Source: Tieghemostelium lacteum
Taxonomy: Eukaryota; Evosea; Eumycetozoa; Dictyosteliales; Raperosteliaceae
Direction of reading: 5' to 3'
Assembly (NCBI GenBank): GCA_001606155.1
Contig: LODT01000015.1
Location: 186,001 to 250,000, forward strand
Length of the DNA: 64,000 bases
A program made the position numbers and the translations under genes. Positions 32,502-44,120 of this stretch are shown in pieces. Under the pieces are notes generated by a model. The model was not told the origin of the DNA and made no database searches. It worked only from the letters and a program-made list of their open reading frames with translations. Numbering within the stretch: position 1 is the stretch's first letter; every line of letters begins with the position of its first letter.

Positions 32502-33534
32502 GTAACCATGATTTTGGAAAATTTTTTTCACCTTTTTGTCCAGTTTTTTTATTATTGTGTAGATATTGTAAGAATGCTCCTTACCAAGTTACACAAGAGT
32601 ACAGTATAGATTAGTATAAAGTATTCATAAAAGGTAGTCAGGAATGGATAACTATCATCTTAAGACCTTTTAGAGTAACTGTTAATACTGTATCTCTTAC
32701 AATCTTATAAGTACTTTGGTAAATCAAAGGACTTTACTTGAATTATATTCTAAATATCCAATAATCATAATAATATCATCATTTATCATAATTTAATAAA
32801 ATACGTTCGTTCCTCTTATTCTAAAATACTAAAGAAGTAATTAATTATTTATCTATTATATACATAGTACTTCACAAAAATTTTGTAATGTCATATAGAA
32901 CCCTTTGTTATTACAGTAAAACCCATTTATTACTAAGTCTTCCCAATAGTAGAGCTATTAAAAACTAGTACAAAATCAATAAAAAACCCTTTTTCCAAAT
33001 TCGGATAAGTTTTGTAGATTTTTAAAAAAAGTCTAGAAAATTGATTGAAATAATTTTTAATTCCAAATCTTCATATAGAAGTAGAGCAAATGGTTATATA
33101 ATGTGATTTCATGCCAAATAGTGAAAACTTCTAAGCTCAATCATTCATCTGATGATGCATTGGATAGAGCATGTATAGATTTCATTGGTTTAAAAATTCT
33201 ATATTTTTAACAGGGAGGTTAATTATTAGTTAAAGTTTCATATATACAGTAGTACTTCTAGATATTCAAATTAGAACTTCAAAATGAAAACAAAATTGGA
33301 AGGTAAAACATATACTCCAAAGGTCATATTAATATGATAAATTTATCACCAATCACAATTTGGGCAAGAGAAAAAATGTAAATAAATGTTAAATTTAATT
33401 ATATTCAAAATAATTTTTAATCATGATTATAAAATTGACTAAATTTAGAAATATTGAAATTTGGATCTATTAAAAAAAACTTTGTTTGTTTTTTTTTTAT
33501 TGATTTAATTATTAATTTGATAATCAATTCAAGA
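32502..33534. other. gene-poor spacer right of the tRNA
   Basis: No coding region is supported. It contains an imperfect hairpin (32593-32702) and, at about 32801-32833, an inverted partial copy of sequence found at 32050-32105. The rest is AT-rich. The promoter of the orphan gene at 33535 must lie at its right end. Confidence 0.5.
32593..32702. repeat. imperfect inverted repeat / hairpin
   Basis: Left arm near 32594-32635 and right arm near 32665-32702 pair in two good blocks: aagag(a)tacagtat at the outside and aaaaggt at the inside, with a poorly matched middle. It could be a decayed short inverted-repeat element or chance structure in AT-rich DNA. Confidence 0.35.
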
Positions 33535-35139
33535 ATGAATTCAATTATTACAATTTTGATTTGTTTTGGTATTGCTTTATCATGTATTATTGAATTTAAT
33601 ATCATTTTGATAAATTTTATTTCACTTCTTCTTGGTTATGGTAAATTTGAATCATTAGTAAAGATTTTAGATATCATTGATACCATTCAATTTGGTATTT
33701 TAAAATATTTAGGATTCGATTTTATTGGAGAAAAAAGATGTACCAATCCTCTATCACCAAATCACAATAAAACAAAAAACACCATCACTTCAACTACAGC
33801 TACTACACCTAATACCACTACATCTACAACTACAGTTTCAACCCCAAATAATACTTCAATAGAAACTATTTTAAATACTGAAAATAATTCACTTTCTATT
33901 ACTGAAGAAATTGAATTGATTGAAAGTTTTAAATTACTTTCATTGGTAGATTGGAATGAAAAGATTGATTTGTTGGCTGAGGACTTTGGTAAGATGTCTT
34001 TGGTAGAAGATATTCTTGATATCCAGGTATTCAGTCCAACAATTAATTATGATCATTTGGATGATGCCAATTATTTTATAATTCAATTAGAATCTATGGT
34101 TAGAAAGATGGTAGTATACAGAGAGAATACTATATTGGTACCAGAGTTGTATGACTACCTTGAAATGGAACAAGATAACCTAGAGAGTTTAAAGGATGCT
34201 GCCATTAGATTTATTAGAGATGGTAATTTAAATCCTGTAAATAGAACTGCCATGTTTCAGGTTGGATCTGGTTTGGTAAAAGATCTATGTGATGATATTT
34301 CTTTGGTTTTGGCTTCTTACAAGCCAATCAATACACCATTGGTTCAAGTTTACCAAAGAGATTTAATGTTCTTTATGAACCAACACCAAAACTCTCAAGA
34401 AAATATTCAATTTCTTGAAATGTTACAGTTACCATTGGAATTGGTAAATAAGAAGAACTCTATCAGATCAGAGTTATTAGTTGCCTATGATGCTTTGGAT
34501 ATTCTGGTTAAAGAATATAATAGAGCTTCTGGATCCATTATAAAGAAACAAGTCTTCATTACCAAAATGAAAGAAACTGGTCTTGAGAATCTATGGTCAA
34601 GAGTAACTGAATTGGCGTATACTGTAAAGTATTGGAAGTTTATCCAATTGGTTGATACACTCTTATGTGAAAATATAAGATCTCAAACTATTAGACCAGA
34701 CTTTCAATCATGGTTCATTGAGTTGGATCAGTTTATTAGAGATTTGGTACAAGGTAGTTTTGAATTGGATCCAGAGATTAATACCATTATCAGAAATCTA
34801 ATGAAACATGTTGTTTTTGTCTCTGGTTTCATTAATCTCTATGGTAAGGTTCAAGATCACATGGAAGCTAATCAAGGTTTAGTTGATAGATTTTATGTTA
34901 TGTACCTTGAAGGTTATTTTAATGGTTGCAAGGAAGCTATTGGTTACTATGAAATGGTTAGATTGGCTCATCAGTCCATTAGAGATCTCTTATCTAAAGC
35001 TGAACAACACCCAGAAATTATCCAAATATTGGTTGATGTTGATTGGAATGACTTGAATGAAAATTTCAATATTGCTATGAAATGGATTTCAAGTAACTAT
35101 AGTTACATCACTTTTGATGAAATGATGATTGATGATTAG
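33535..35139 (+). CDS. orphan protein with hydrophobic N-terminus
   Basis: 534 residues from the ATG MNSIITILICFGIALSCIIE; in-frame codons upstream have no ATG, so this start is preferred. Residues 1-55 form one or two hydrophobic helices, consistent with membrane anchoring or a signal anchor. A Thr-rich low-complexity stretch (about 80-120) follows. The remaining 400 residues look all-helical and soluble (LVDWNEKIDLLAEDFGKM, QLESMVRKMVVYRENT, DVDWNDLNENFNIAMKW). I recognise no domain. Single exon. Codon use looks like that of its neighbours, giving no sign of transfer. It is followed by a second, smaller helical orphan. Confidence 0.75.
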   Translation: MNSIITILICFGIALSCIIEFNIILINFISLLLGYGKFESLVKILDIIDTIQFGILKYLGFDFIGEKRCTNPLSPNHNKTKNTITSTTATTPNTTTSTTTVSTPNNTSIETILNTENNSLSITEEIELIESFKLLSLVDWNEKIDLLAEDFGKMSLVEDILDIQVFSPTINYDHLDDANYFIIQLESMVRKMVVYRENTILVPELYDYLEMEQDNLESLKDAAIRFIRDGNLNPVNRTAMFQVGSGLVKDLCDDISLVLASYKPINTPLVQVYQRDLMFFMNQHQNSQENIQFLEMLQLPLELVNKKNSIRSELLVAYDALDILVKEYNRASGSIIKKQVFITKMKETGLENLWSRVTELAYTVKYWKFIQLVDTLLCENIRSQTIRPDFQSWFIELDQFIRDLVQGSFELDPEINTIIRNLMKHVVFVSGFINLYGKVQDHMEANQGLVDRFYVMYLEGYFNGCKEAIGYYEMVRLAHQSIRDLLSKAEQHPEIIQILVDVDWNDLNENFNIAMKWISSNYSYITFDEMMIDD

Positions 35140-35641
35140 TTCTTTTGGTAGAATTTCCATAGTAATATGCTATTCGTTACTTCTAGTATGGTTCTGTTTC
35201 AAAATTCGTTTTTTATAGAATCAAAAAAAAACAATTTATTTAATGGTAAATTAGAATGACAATTTTATTTAAATTATTTAATTTATATTTTATTTAATTA
35301 AAATAGTATATGATTAAATTAAAATATAATAATTTAAAAATAAATTTAATAATATATTCACTTTGAGTTAATCATACTTGGTCAATGATTCCAATAATTA
35401 GTAATGAACTGTATAGTTTTTGTCCTTTTATAGAACAATTTTATATACTATTAAATTATTATTTTTTTCTTTTAAAGGAGTAACAATTATTACCCTTGTT
35501 CCAATTCCCCTAATAGGTAGGAGGTGGTTCTATATTTTATTAAATAGATACATTAATGGTCAGAATTAAAATTTTTTATTATTTTAAATTCTTTATTATT
35601 CAATATTATTAATATTTTAATATTCAAAACAATCCCAGCAA
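35140..35641. other. spacer between two orphan genes
   Basis: 502 bp of AT-rich DNA between codirectional genes; terminator of the first and promoter of the second are expected here. No gene, RNA or repeat recognised. Confidence 0.45.
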
Positions 35642-36223
35642 ATGAACGATATTGATAGACAACTTACTTCCACCCTTAAAAACCTCGTTAAAGACGTACA
35701 AATTAAAGATATTCCTATAGTTAGTGAATATAGATTTTTAGTTACTAGATTAATAGGAACATTGGAATCAATCCAAATATATTTTGAATGTTGGCTAGAG
35801 TTAAAGGAATTATCAGACAAACAAATAGATTCAATAGTAGAACAGGTTAAATTTTTTGGTAGTGAATTAGAAGATTTAGTCAAAGAGCAAGCAAAATCAA
35901 TCTCCAAAATTTCTTCTGTTATATCTAGCATGAAAGAAATATCTCTTTCTATGTATCAAAAGTATAATAATTCTTTTAAATTCACTATAGCTAATCTAAT
36001 CATAGAAGTACAAGTATTCAAAATCTTTGCTGCCATTATTGAGTCAACTATCAACAAAGACTCCAAAAAAATCATAGAGTTAATAGTAGAACTTACCAGA
36101 CTTTTTGTTCAATGTGAAGTACCAAAAGATATTTCTGATGATAAGATATTTGATATGATTAGAATTTTGATAGAAAACGTTATATCTTCTATTAGTGAAT
36201 TAAAATCCAAATGTTCTCTTTAA
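35642..36223 (+). CDS. small helical orphan protein
   Basis: 193 residues, single exon, starting MNDIDRQLTSTLKNLVKDVQ. It is predicted by eye to be all-helical with amphipathic heptads throughout (ELSDKQIDSIVEQVKFFGSE, IISKISSV-like stretch, LIELIVELTRLF-like stretch). No signal peptide, membrane segment or known motif. It is codirectional with the larger helical orphan to its left; I see no clear sequence similarity between the two. Function unknown. Confidence 0.65.
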   Translation: MNDIDRQLTSTLKNLVKDVQIKDIPIVSEYRFLVTRLIGTLESIQIYFECWLELKELSDKQIDSIVEQVKFFGSELEDLVKEQAKSISKISSVISSMKEISLSMYQKYNNSFKFTIANLIIEVQVFKIFAAIIESTINKDSKKIIELIVELTRLFVQCEVPKDISDDKIFDMIRILIENVISSISELKSKCSL

Positions 36224-36487
36224 TACATTATATATACCTCAATTTAATAAAATTTTCTCAATATCATGAAAATTCGTAATTTTAGGATATAAAGATTTAT
36301 TTCTCAATTCAGTTACCAAAAAGGAGTTGAATTAAAATTGTTGTAAAAATGGACTTCATATAGTACTTTAGAAAAATCTTGAAAACAATTATAATCATTA
36401 ACTGTAATTTTCAAAGAATTTTTTTATTTACTTTTTTTTTTTTAAAGTTTTTATTTATTAAATTTTTTTTGATTTTTTGCAAACATC

Positions 36488-39400
36488 ATGGGAAATACAA
36501 TATCATATTTAGGATCAAATATTTCTAATGATCAATTAAATACATTTGAAATTAAAGAGATACCAAAATTTGAAAATATAGTAACAGAATTGAATAGTAA
36601 AACACTAAGTAATGCTGATTTATATAAACTATTTCAAAAATGCTGTTTTATCAGTGTTACAGATTTTCAATCTGAATATCCATCAGTTGAAATGACAAAA
36701 TGTTTTCAATCCAATGTTGGATGGTATTTTAGATGTATTGATTGTTCAAATCATACAGCATCATGTTTTTGTTCAAAATGTTTTTTATCCAACCCAATAC
36801 ATTTTAATGAAAATCATAAATTTTCATTTTTTGAAAGTAAAACTGCAGTTTGTGATTGTATGTATATATTCTAATTTTTTAAAAAAAAAATATATTATTA
36901 GATCTAATATATACATATATAAAATAGGTGGATTTGACACTTATATAAAATCAAAAGGATTTTGTAAAACACATAAACATTGTAATGATGAAATTAGAAT
37001 TGAAAAATATTTAGAATTACCATCATTTTTAAAATTGGATTTACATTTATTTTTTAGATATGTATTATTATATCTAATGATGTCAACTAAAGATGCTTTG
37101 GATTTTGGTTTAATGAAAACAAAATTGGAAGATAACAAGAATCTAAAGACTATATTGTCATGGTTATCAGATATTACATTTCAATCAACAACATTGGTAC
37201 ATGTTCTATCTGAAGAATTGGTATCCTATTCATTGGATGATTATGATATATCAAAACCATTTGATTCCATTTTAAATCCCAGAGATCAAGCTTATAAAGA
37301 TCCAAGTCCAGAATTGGATCCTTACTATCATAAAATGGTTGGATATATATCAAGACTTAGAAAAAGAGGATCAGTTCTAAGTTATCTATTCTTAAGTCAT
37401 CATTCAACTGGTTTTGTAAATGAATTTACACAATTACTAAGAATACTGATTGAAAATCATGAACATTTTAAATGTGCATACTTTTCCGAATTGATTATGC
37501 ACTTTTATGATATCTATCTGCCTAGAGATAAATTTTCATCCTCATTTCTCACCTTTTCCTCTGGATATATGGTAACATTGACACCTGACATTTTAACATT
37601 GGCCATGTCTGACTCTAAATACAATCTATTGGAGGTTATACTAAGTTCACATAAATTATTTATGCCCATGTTGGAACCATTCTATAAGGTTACTGGTTAT
37701 AAAAAGGAGACATTTTTACAAAGTAATTTTGATGTCTTTACCAATCTAACTAAAAATTGTCAAGTTGTTGAATTCCTATTCTCTCAACCTCATATTCTAA
37801 AGGAGCTATTTGAATTGGCATTGGCAATTCATCTTGTTCAATCACCAGAATTTGTAAATCCTTCATGTTCTACTACTAAATTTTTAGTAGTTTTAGAGAG
37901 AGAAATGATAAAGTCACTAAAGAATATAATGGAACATATTTATAGTGATAAACTCTCAAAACCAAAGGATTATTATATCAATACACTCATTGATTTAACT
38001 ATTGAATATCTTGGTAAATTAAAATTTCCAGCACTTTCTTTAGAAAAAATTCCAGGATTTTTATTATCCTCAAGAGATACATTTGAAAAGAGTAAACATT
38101 TGGATTTATATATTCATTGTCCCCTCATTAGAATGTTATCAGTTTTAATGATTGATAATCATTCCAATATCGACACAATCACAAAGAAGCTATCAAAGGA
38201 ATTACTAATTCATATTAGTATGAATATTATACATTTTCGTGTAACTTATTCTACCTATGATCCTGATGATAAAAATTTAGCACCAGCTCTAGATTTTTAT
38301 ATAACTGATAATACTCTGACTCTAGATATGTTTTGGTTAAGATTTGCCATCATTTCATTGGGACCAAATGCATTTCTATACATGTATTTTGATACTCTGT
38401 CAGGTTTGAAATTCAATAATAATACCACATCATTCTATGAGGTATTTGCATTCTTTTGTGCTTTTATTCAAGTAGATTCCAAATTGGAACCCACCAAAGA
38501 TGATTTAATCTATCATCTCGCTCAATGTATTCTAACTGGTAAATTTGAAGTTGAAAAGTTTATGGATATAAATAGACTCTATTTTGGTAAAGATGAAGAA
38601 ATTGCAAAAGCTCTAATGGAATGTGTTGAGAATTTTAATGTAAAAAAACTATTACCATCTCTATCCAATCTCTATGATCCAAATTATAGATTCTTCTCCT
38701 ACAAGTATAGTAATTCTTTTAGAGGTCTATCAAAAACTGGTTATCAAAAATTCCTAGGTAAAGATGAAAAGTATAGTATACCACCACCAATTCATACTAA
38801 ACCTCTAGTTGGTCATCTTCTCCCCCTCTGTCAATTATTTAATAGTGGTGATTGTATAATATTAGGTTTAATCTATTATGTACTAGCTCATTACTGTTAT
38901 ATTGATGCTCATTTTGAAAATGGTTTAGGTGAAATGTTTCCAGATCAATTCTTTGAAATTTGTAAACGTCTATTTAAACCTGATGCTGTTATCAATGAGG
39001 TTTTATATCTTTTTACCATCATTACAAAACTTTATCAAAATTCAATTTATTCCAATTTATCTAATAATGAAAAATTATTAATTCAAAATGAAATTCAACA
39101 ATTTATTAATAATAATAATGATAAAGTAAATCAACCTAATAGTAGTAATAATGATGATAAAGTAAATCAACCTAATAATAATAATAATAATAATAATGAT
39201 AAAGTAAATCAACCTAATAGTAGTAATAATGATGATAAAGTAAATCAACCTCCTAACAATAATATATTTTTAAAAAATCTTTTTAAAAGATTTAATAGTA
39301 ATGATAAAGAAATTCCACCTAATAATAATAATAATGATGATAAAGTAAATCCACCCAATCAAAATAATAATGATGATGTTGATATAGTAAATCAACCTAA

Positions 39401-39689
39401 TAATAGTATATTTATAAAAAATCTTTTTAAAAGATTTAATATTATAGTTAATAGTAAAAATAATATGAAATTAGATTTATCAATAATTGATATTTTATTG
39501 AATATCTATCAAAAATTAACAGTAAACAACAAAATTTTAAAATCGTTATTGGAATTCATATTTGATACCATTATTGATTTTAATAATAATTTTAAAGATT
39601 ATTTAACTAATCATAAAGTTGAATATTGGAAATCACCTGATACTTCTATATCAATTTCACCTTCACCTTCTAAATCAATTATTGATAAT

Positions 39690-39723
<34 letters not shown>

Positions 39724-41507
39724 TACAAAAAGTAAAAGAAGAACAAGTAGTAATAGAAGAAGAAAAAGTAGTAAGAAAAAGAAGAAGAAAAAAAGTAGTA
39801 GTAGAATATGAAGAATGTTGTTCAATATGCTTTAAAAAAATGGAAATACCAATGAAATTTGGATATATTGAAAATTCAACATTACCACAAAAATTGTTGA
39901 ATCAATATTTGGATAGTTTAGATGGTGAAATTCCTTCGAGATTTTTAAATTTTTTGGATGAATTTCAAAGTAAGGAAGCAACTACAGGTGTATTACAATA
40001 TGTACCTGATAGATACGATCTACCACAACTATATGCTCTATTTATATTTAATAGATCAACATCAACCTATATAACAACATGTGGTCATTCAGCACATGAA
40101 GATTGTATAAAGTTTCCAACTGGTGGTTCTCTCAGTACTGGTTTCTTTTGTCCCATTTGTTTAAAGGATTCTAATCTATTGATTCCTACCTCTGGTACTC
40201 ATTCCATGACTGATCCAAAGAATCACTATGAACTCTATTACCAAACTCTATGTTCCTATGATTTTTATTCCTTTTTGAAAAATCAAGAAAAATCTTTGGT
40301 TCTAGAGAGATATCTATGGAAATTTGTTTTAAATAATATTGAAACTCTTGAAATTAAATCTAGAAAATTAAATTATCTTGTTAATTATCAACAATCAGAA
40401 TCTGATAAAAGTGGTACTGGTAATAGTTATTACTATGCAATTGAACAAGATCAATTTAATAAGGAATTAAATGATTTATTAATTCTTTATAGATCTATAA
40501 TGGAATGTGGTATAGTTTGTCATAATCAATTACCAATTTATGATCCTTTAGTTTATCTAACGGACACATTTACTGCTGCTACCTATAGTCATTATCTAAC
40601 TAAAGCCAATCCAGTTGAATATCTAAACAAATTAGAAAGAATTGAAATTTTTAAAATTCTTCTATTCCAACACTATAAGGAAATGGATGGAAAAGATATT
40701 AGTTTTACCTCTATAAAACTATTTATTGAAAAGATTCAACAAATTCTAAAAATGGATAGAGATTGTCAAAATTCACAACTCTATCGTACTCTGTCATCAA
40801 TGGTATTTCCAATGTTAAGAAAAATGTTAATTTTTAATTACATTTATCAAAATAAGGATATTAAACCATCATTATCATTCAATTTGAATATTGATCAATT
40901 TAATGATTATTCAGAAATTTCAAACAAATTAAAATTCAATTTAATTGAATTTATATTGGATTTGGATTGGATACCTTTAGCTAATGACTTTTTAGGTCTT
41001 TCATCAACACCTAAAGGTAACCAAATCTATGGTATCTATCCACCTTCATCACCAATTGAATTTGTTCCACACTTTTCAAATAGTTTTGGAAATTCAACAC
41101 CAAAAACAATGGTAGAATATATTGAACAAACTATAAAGAAATCAAAACCATGTAGACATTGTAAATCATTACCAAAGTACATGTGTATCATTTGTGGTCT
41201 CAGACTTTGTGGTGTAAATACTTGTCAAAATGTAGTCAATATGCATTGGAGTAAATGTCAATCTCTACCATTAAGTATTCTAATGCCACTTTCAACACCA
41301 TTTATTGAAATTCTAAGAGAACAATTTCGTGCCATTGTATTAGCTCCCTATAATCCAAAATTCCAATTATATATTGATCCTAAAAATCAACAATTTAATG
41401 ATCAAACCTATTATTTCCCAACCCAATTAAATTCCACACTACAACTTGAACCTAAAACTCTTATTCATGTTTATAAATTATGGATAAATTCTTCATATTT
41501 TAAATAA
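36488..41507 (+). CDS. UBR-family E3 ubiquitin ligase (N-recognin)
   Basis: 1649 residues. Exons are 36488-36857 and 36928-41507; the intron splits the codon for Cys in VCDCGGFDTYIKSKGFCKTH. The UBR-box zinc fold (about residues 60-140) has the expected Cys/His series (CIDCSNHTASCFCSKC, HKFSFFESKTAVCDCG), the pocket that binds type 1 N-degrons. A long helical middle is interrupted by an Asn/Asp-rich repeat region. A RING-H2-like domain begins at about residue 1087 (CCSICFKKMEIP, CGHSAHEDCIKF, FFCPICLKD). A C-terminal zinc cluster (CRHCKSLPKYMCIICGLRLCG) matches the UBR autoinhibitory domain. The order matches yeast UBR1. It would work with a RAD6-type E2; the E2 in this window is UBE2D-type. 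Confidence 0.93.
39105..39450 (+). repeat. internal coding duplication in the UBR gene
   Basis: Blocks encoding NNDDKVNQPN recur at least five times. A segment encoding IF(L/I)KNLFKRFN occurs twice, near 39267-39300 and 39409-39440, each after an Asn-rich KVNQP tract. This is a local tandem duplication within a low-complexity linker. Confidence 0.8.
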
Positions 41508-41559
41508 ATTTCCTTATACCTATATATATTTCTTCTTTATATATTTGCTGCTATTATTT

Positions 41560-42186
41560 TTATTTATTAATTACAGTTGAATTTAAAAAAGATTCTCTAT
41601 CTCTATTAAATTTCTCTTCTTTGGCTGTATTCAACTGTTCAAGTTGATTTTCGATCACTGCCTTTTTAATAACTTTCTGATCAAATCTATTCTTTAATAA
41701 ATCTGATGAATTTTGTAATTCTTTATCCATTAATGTTATAACTATAGATAATGGAATAAATACTGCTGCTGTTGTAAATCCAACTCTATAACTTGTGTCT
41801 TATTAAAATAAATAAATAAATTATTTTAAAATGTTAGTGTGTTTTGGGGTGGACCATGAAAATGAAAAAAAAGACATACTTAAAATACCAGCAACAATAC
41901 CAGTTGTTAAACCAGCAGCTGCATAATTATAATAATCGTCTTTACCACGTAAATCTTTTGAAATATATTTAGTGGCACCATAAGTAAAACCCAATAGAGA
42001 ACCTGCTATGGTACTTTGTTTAAATTGACCAACAGTTTGTTTTACAAACAATTGTGTATTATCTGTGAAAACTGATTTAGGATAGGTTTTATTAAATGCA
42101 TGAAAAATACCAACTCCTAATCCAAGAAATGTTGAATTTCCAATACTTTTAATTGCTGTTGCTTCTTTTTCACCACCTCCTGTCAT
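41560..42186 (-). CDS. ndufa11: NDUFA11-like mitochondrial complex I subunit (Tim17/22/23 fold)
   Basis: 181 residues. Exons are 42186-41880 and 41798-41560, joined as GILNTSYRVGF. Small membrane protein with several Gly-rich hydrophobic helices (NSTFLGLGVGIFHAF, STIAGSLLGFTYGATKYIS, AAAGLTTGIVAGIL, VGFTTAAVFIPLSIVITL), the Tim17/22/23 superfamily layout. FTYGATKYISKDLRGKDDYYNYAAAG resembles the family pattern of complex I B14.7/NDUFA11 better than the translocase subunits, but distant Tim22-type carriers remain an alternative. The C-terminus is a charged helix. It lies tail-to-tail with the UBR gene (52 bp) and head-to-head with eIF4A-III. Confidence 0.72.
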
Positions 42187-42495
42187 TTTTTCTCCTTTGA
42201 TCTTTTATCAAAAAAAAATGAAAAAAAAAAAAAAACTTTTATTACAAAGAAATGATCAATTATCTGTTTATAGGTATCGATTTTGATAACCGGTTTTTAT
42301 TTTCATTTATTAAAAGTAAATCTTTGATGTATTTCAATTTTCTTTATAATAATGAAACACTTTGAAATATATTATAAATTAATTACTAAATATGTATGAA
42401 TTTAAATTTCTTTTATTAGAAAATTTAAAAATAAAACAAAAAAAACTAATTTTTTTTTTCAATTTACTAAACGAACTAATATATAAACTTATAAA
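42187..42495. promoter_or_regulatory. divergent promoter region NDUFA11-like / eIF4A-III
   Basis: 309-bp AT-rich spacer between two outward-reading housekeeping genes, so both promoters are expected here. It contains T-runs near 42450. No factor site recognised. Confidence 0.45.
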
Positions 42496-43854
42496 ATGTC
42501 AATAAATAAAAAAAAAGAATCAAATAAAAGTTCATGTAAATATAATACATATATAATATTTATAAATAGAATTTAAATATTAATATTTAATAAAGCAACA
42601 TCAATAAATGATAATTTACAATCAAGTCAAGTTGAAATTAAAACAACTTTTGAATCAATGGGATTAAGAGAAGATTTACTTAGAGGTATATTTAATTATG
42701 GATTTGAAAAACCATCAGCTATACAACAGAGAGCTATTGTACCAATTATAAAAGGCAGAGATACAATAGCTCAATCACAATCTGGTACAGGTAAGACCGC
42801 TACCTTTAGTATATCAGCTCTACAGTGTGTAGATGTAGGAACTAGACAACCACAGGCATTGATATTATCACCAACTAGAGAGTTGGCACAACAGATTCAA
42901 AAAGTAGCATTAGCACTGGCAGAGTACATGTCAGTTCAGGTACATGCTTGTGTAGGTGGAAAAGATCTTGCAGAAGATATAAAGAAATTAGAAAGTGGTG
43001 TTCATGTAGTCTCTGGTACTCCAGGTAGAGTACTAGATATGATTACTAGAAAATCACTAAATACCACACACATTAAAATGTTAATTCTCGATGAGGCTGA
43101 TGAAATGCTTAGTATGGGTTTTCAACCTCTCATCAATGACATTTATCGTTATCTACCTCCTAGTACTCAAATTGTATTGGTATCGGCTACATTGACACAG
43201 GATGTAGTTACAATGACAAATAATTTTATGACCAACCCAGTTAGAATTTTACTAAAGAGAGATGAATTGACTTTAGATGGAATCAAACAGTTTTTTGTAG
43301 CAGTAGAAAAAGAAGATTGGAAATTTGGTACACTATGTGATATCTATGATTCCCTAACCATTACACAAGCAGTTATATTTTGTAATACCAAAAAGAGAGT
43401 TGATCAACTGACAGAAAAAATGAGAGAAGCAAATTTTACAGTTGCCTCAATGCATGGTGATATGGTGCAAAAAGAAAGAGAAGAGATTTTAAAATCTTTT
43501 CGTTCCGGTGAAAATCGTGTTTTAATCACAACTGATATTCTTGCTAGAGGTATTGATGTTCAACAAGTTTCCTTAGTTATCAATTATGATTTACCTTTAG
43601 ATCGTGAAAATTATATCCATAGAATTGGTAGATCTGGTAGATTTGGTAGAAAAGGTGTTGCTATTAATTTTGTTAAAAATTCTGATATTAGAATTTTAAG
43701 AGATATTGAACAATTTTATTCTACTCAAATTGATGAAATGCCGTATGTATTAATCAAATAATTTATAATTTATTAATTCTTATTTACTAATTTTTATTTT
43801 TTTACAAACAAAACAATTATTTTTAGAATGAACTTTGCAGATTCAATAAATTAA
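42496..43854 (+). CDS. eif4a3: eIF4A-III DEAD-box helicase (exon junction complex)
   Basis: ATP-dependent RNA helicase of 404 residues. Exons are 42496-42535, 42596-43742 and 43827-43854. The last exon gives the family C-terminus [12 protein letters not shown]. Motifs: Q motif ([12 protein letters not shown]), I SQSGTGKT, Ia [45 protein letters not shown]. It matches eIF4A-III rather than eIF4A-I through [40 protein letters not shown] and [15 protein letters not shown]. Expected to clamp RNA with Mago, Y14 and MLN51 upstream of splice junctions; those partners are not in this window. The N-terminus is Lys/Ser-rich. Confidence 0.94.
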
Positions 43855-44120
43855 TCTTGTTGTTTTATTTAAATATTATAATTTAATTATTTGAAAATTC
43901 AAAGTGTCATTTTTAAAGTACTTTACTTTTAAATTATTTTTAAATTATTTTTAAAATTCAAATCCACATGTTGAACAAAAACTTTGAAAAATAATCTGAA
44001 CAAAGGACCAATATCCTATTTTTTAAGATTTTTTTTCTTCTTCAGTTCCCTCTGCGATCTTTTTTTTTATTTTTATATTTTTGATGGTAACAGTTTATAA
44101 ATAAATAATTATCATCTCTC

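Noticed and set aside
32414-32614. Open frame on plus across the tRNA region
   Set aside because: It overlaps the full tRNA-Ile cloverleaf on the other strand and has no domain or splice support.
36714-36927. Start of the UBR ligase at 36714 with read-through of 36858-36927
   Set aside because: This would lose the N-terminal UBR-box cysteines; splicing 36857 to 36928 joins VCDC to GGFDTYIK in frame.
39100-39400. CRISPR-like array
   Set aside because: Regular repeats are in-frame low-complexity coding units without unique spacers, in a eukaryotic gene.
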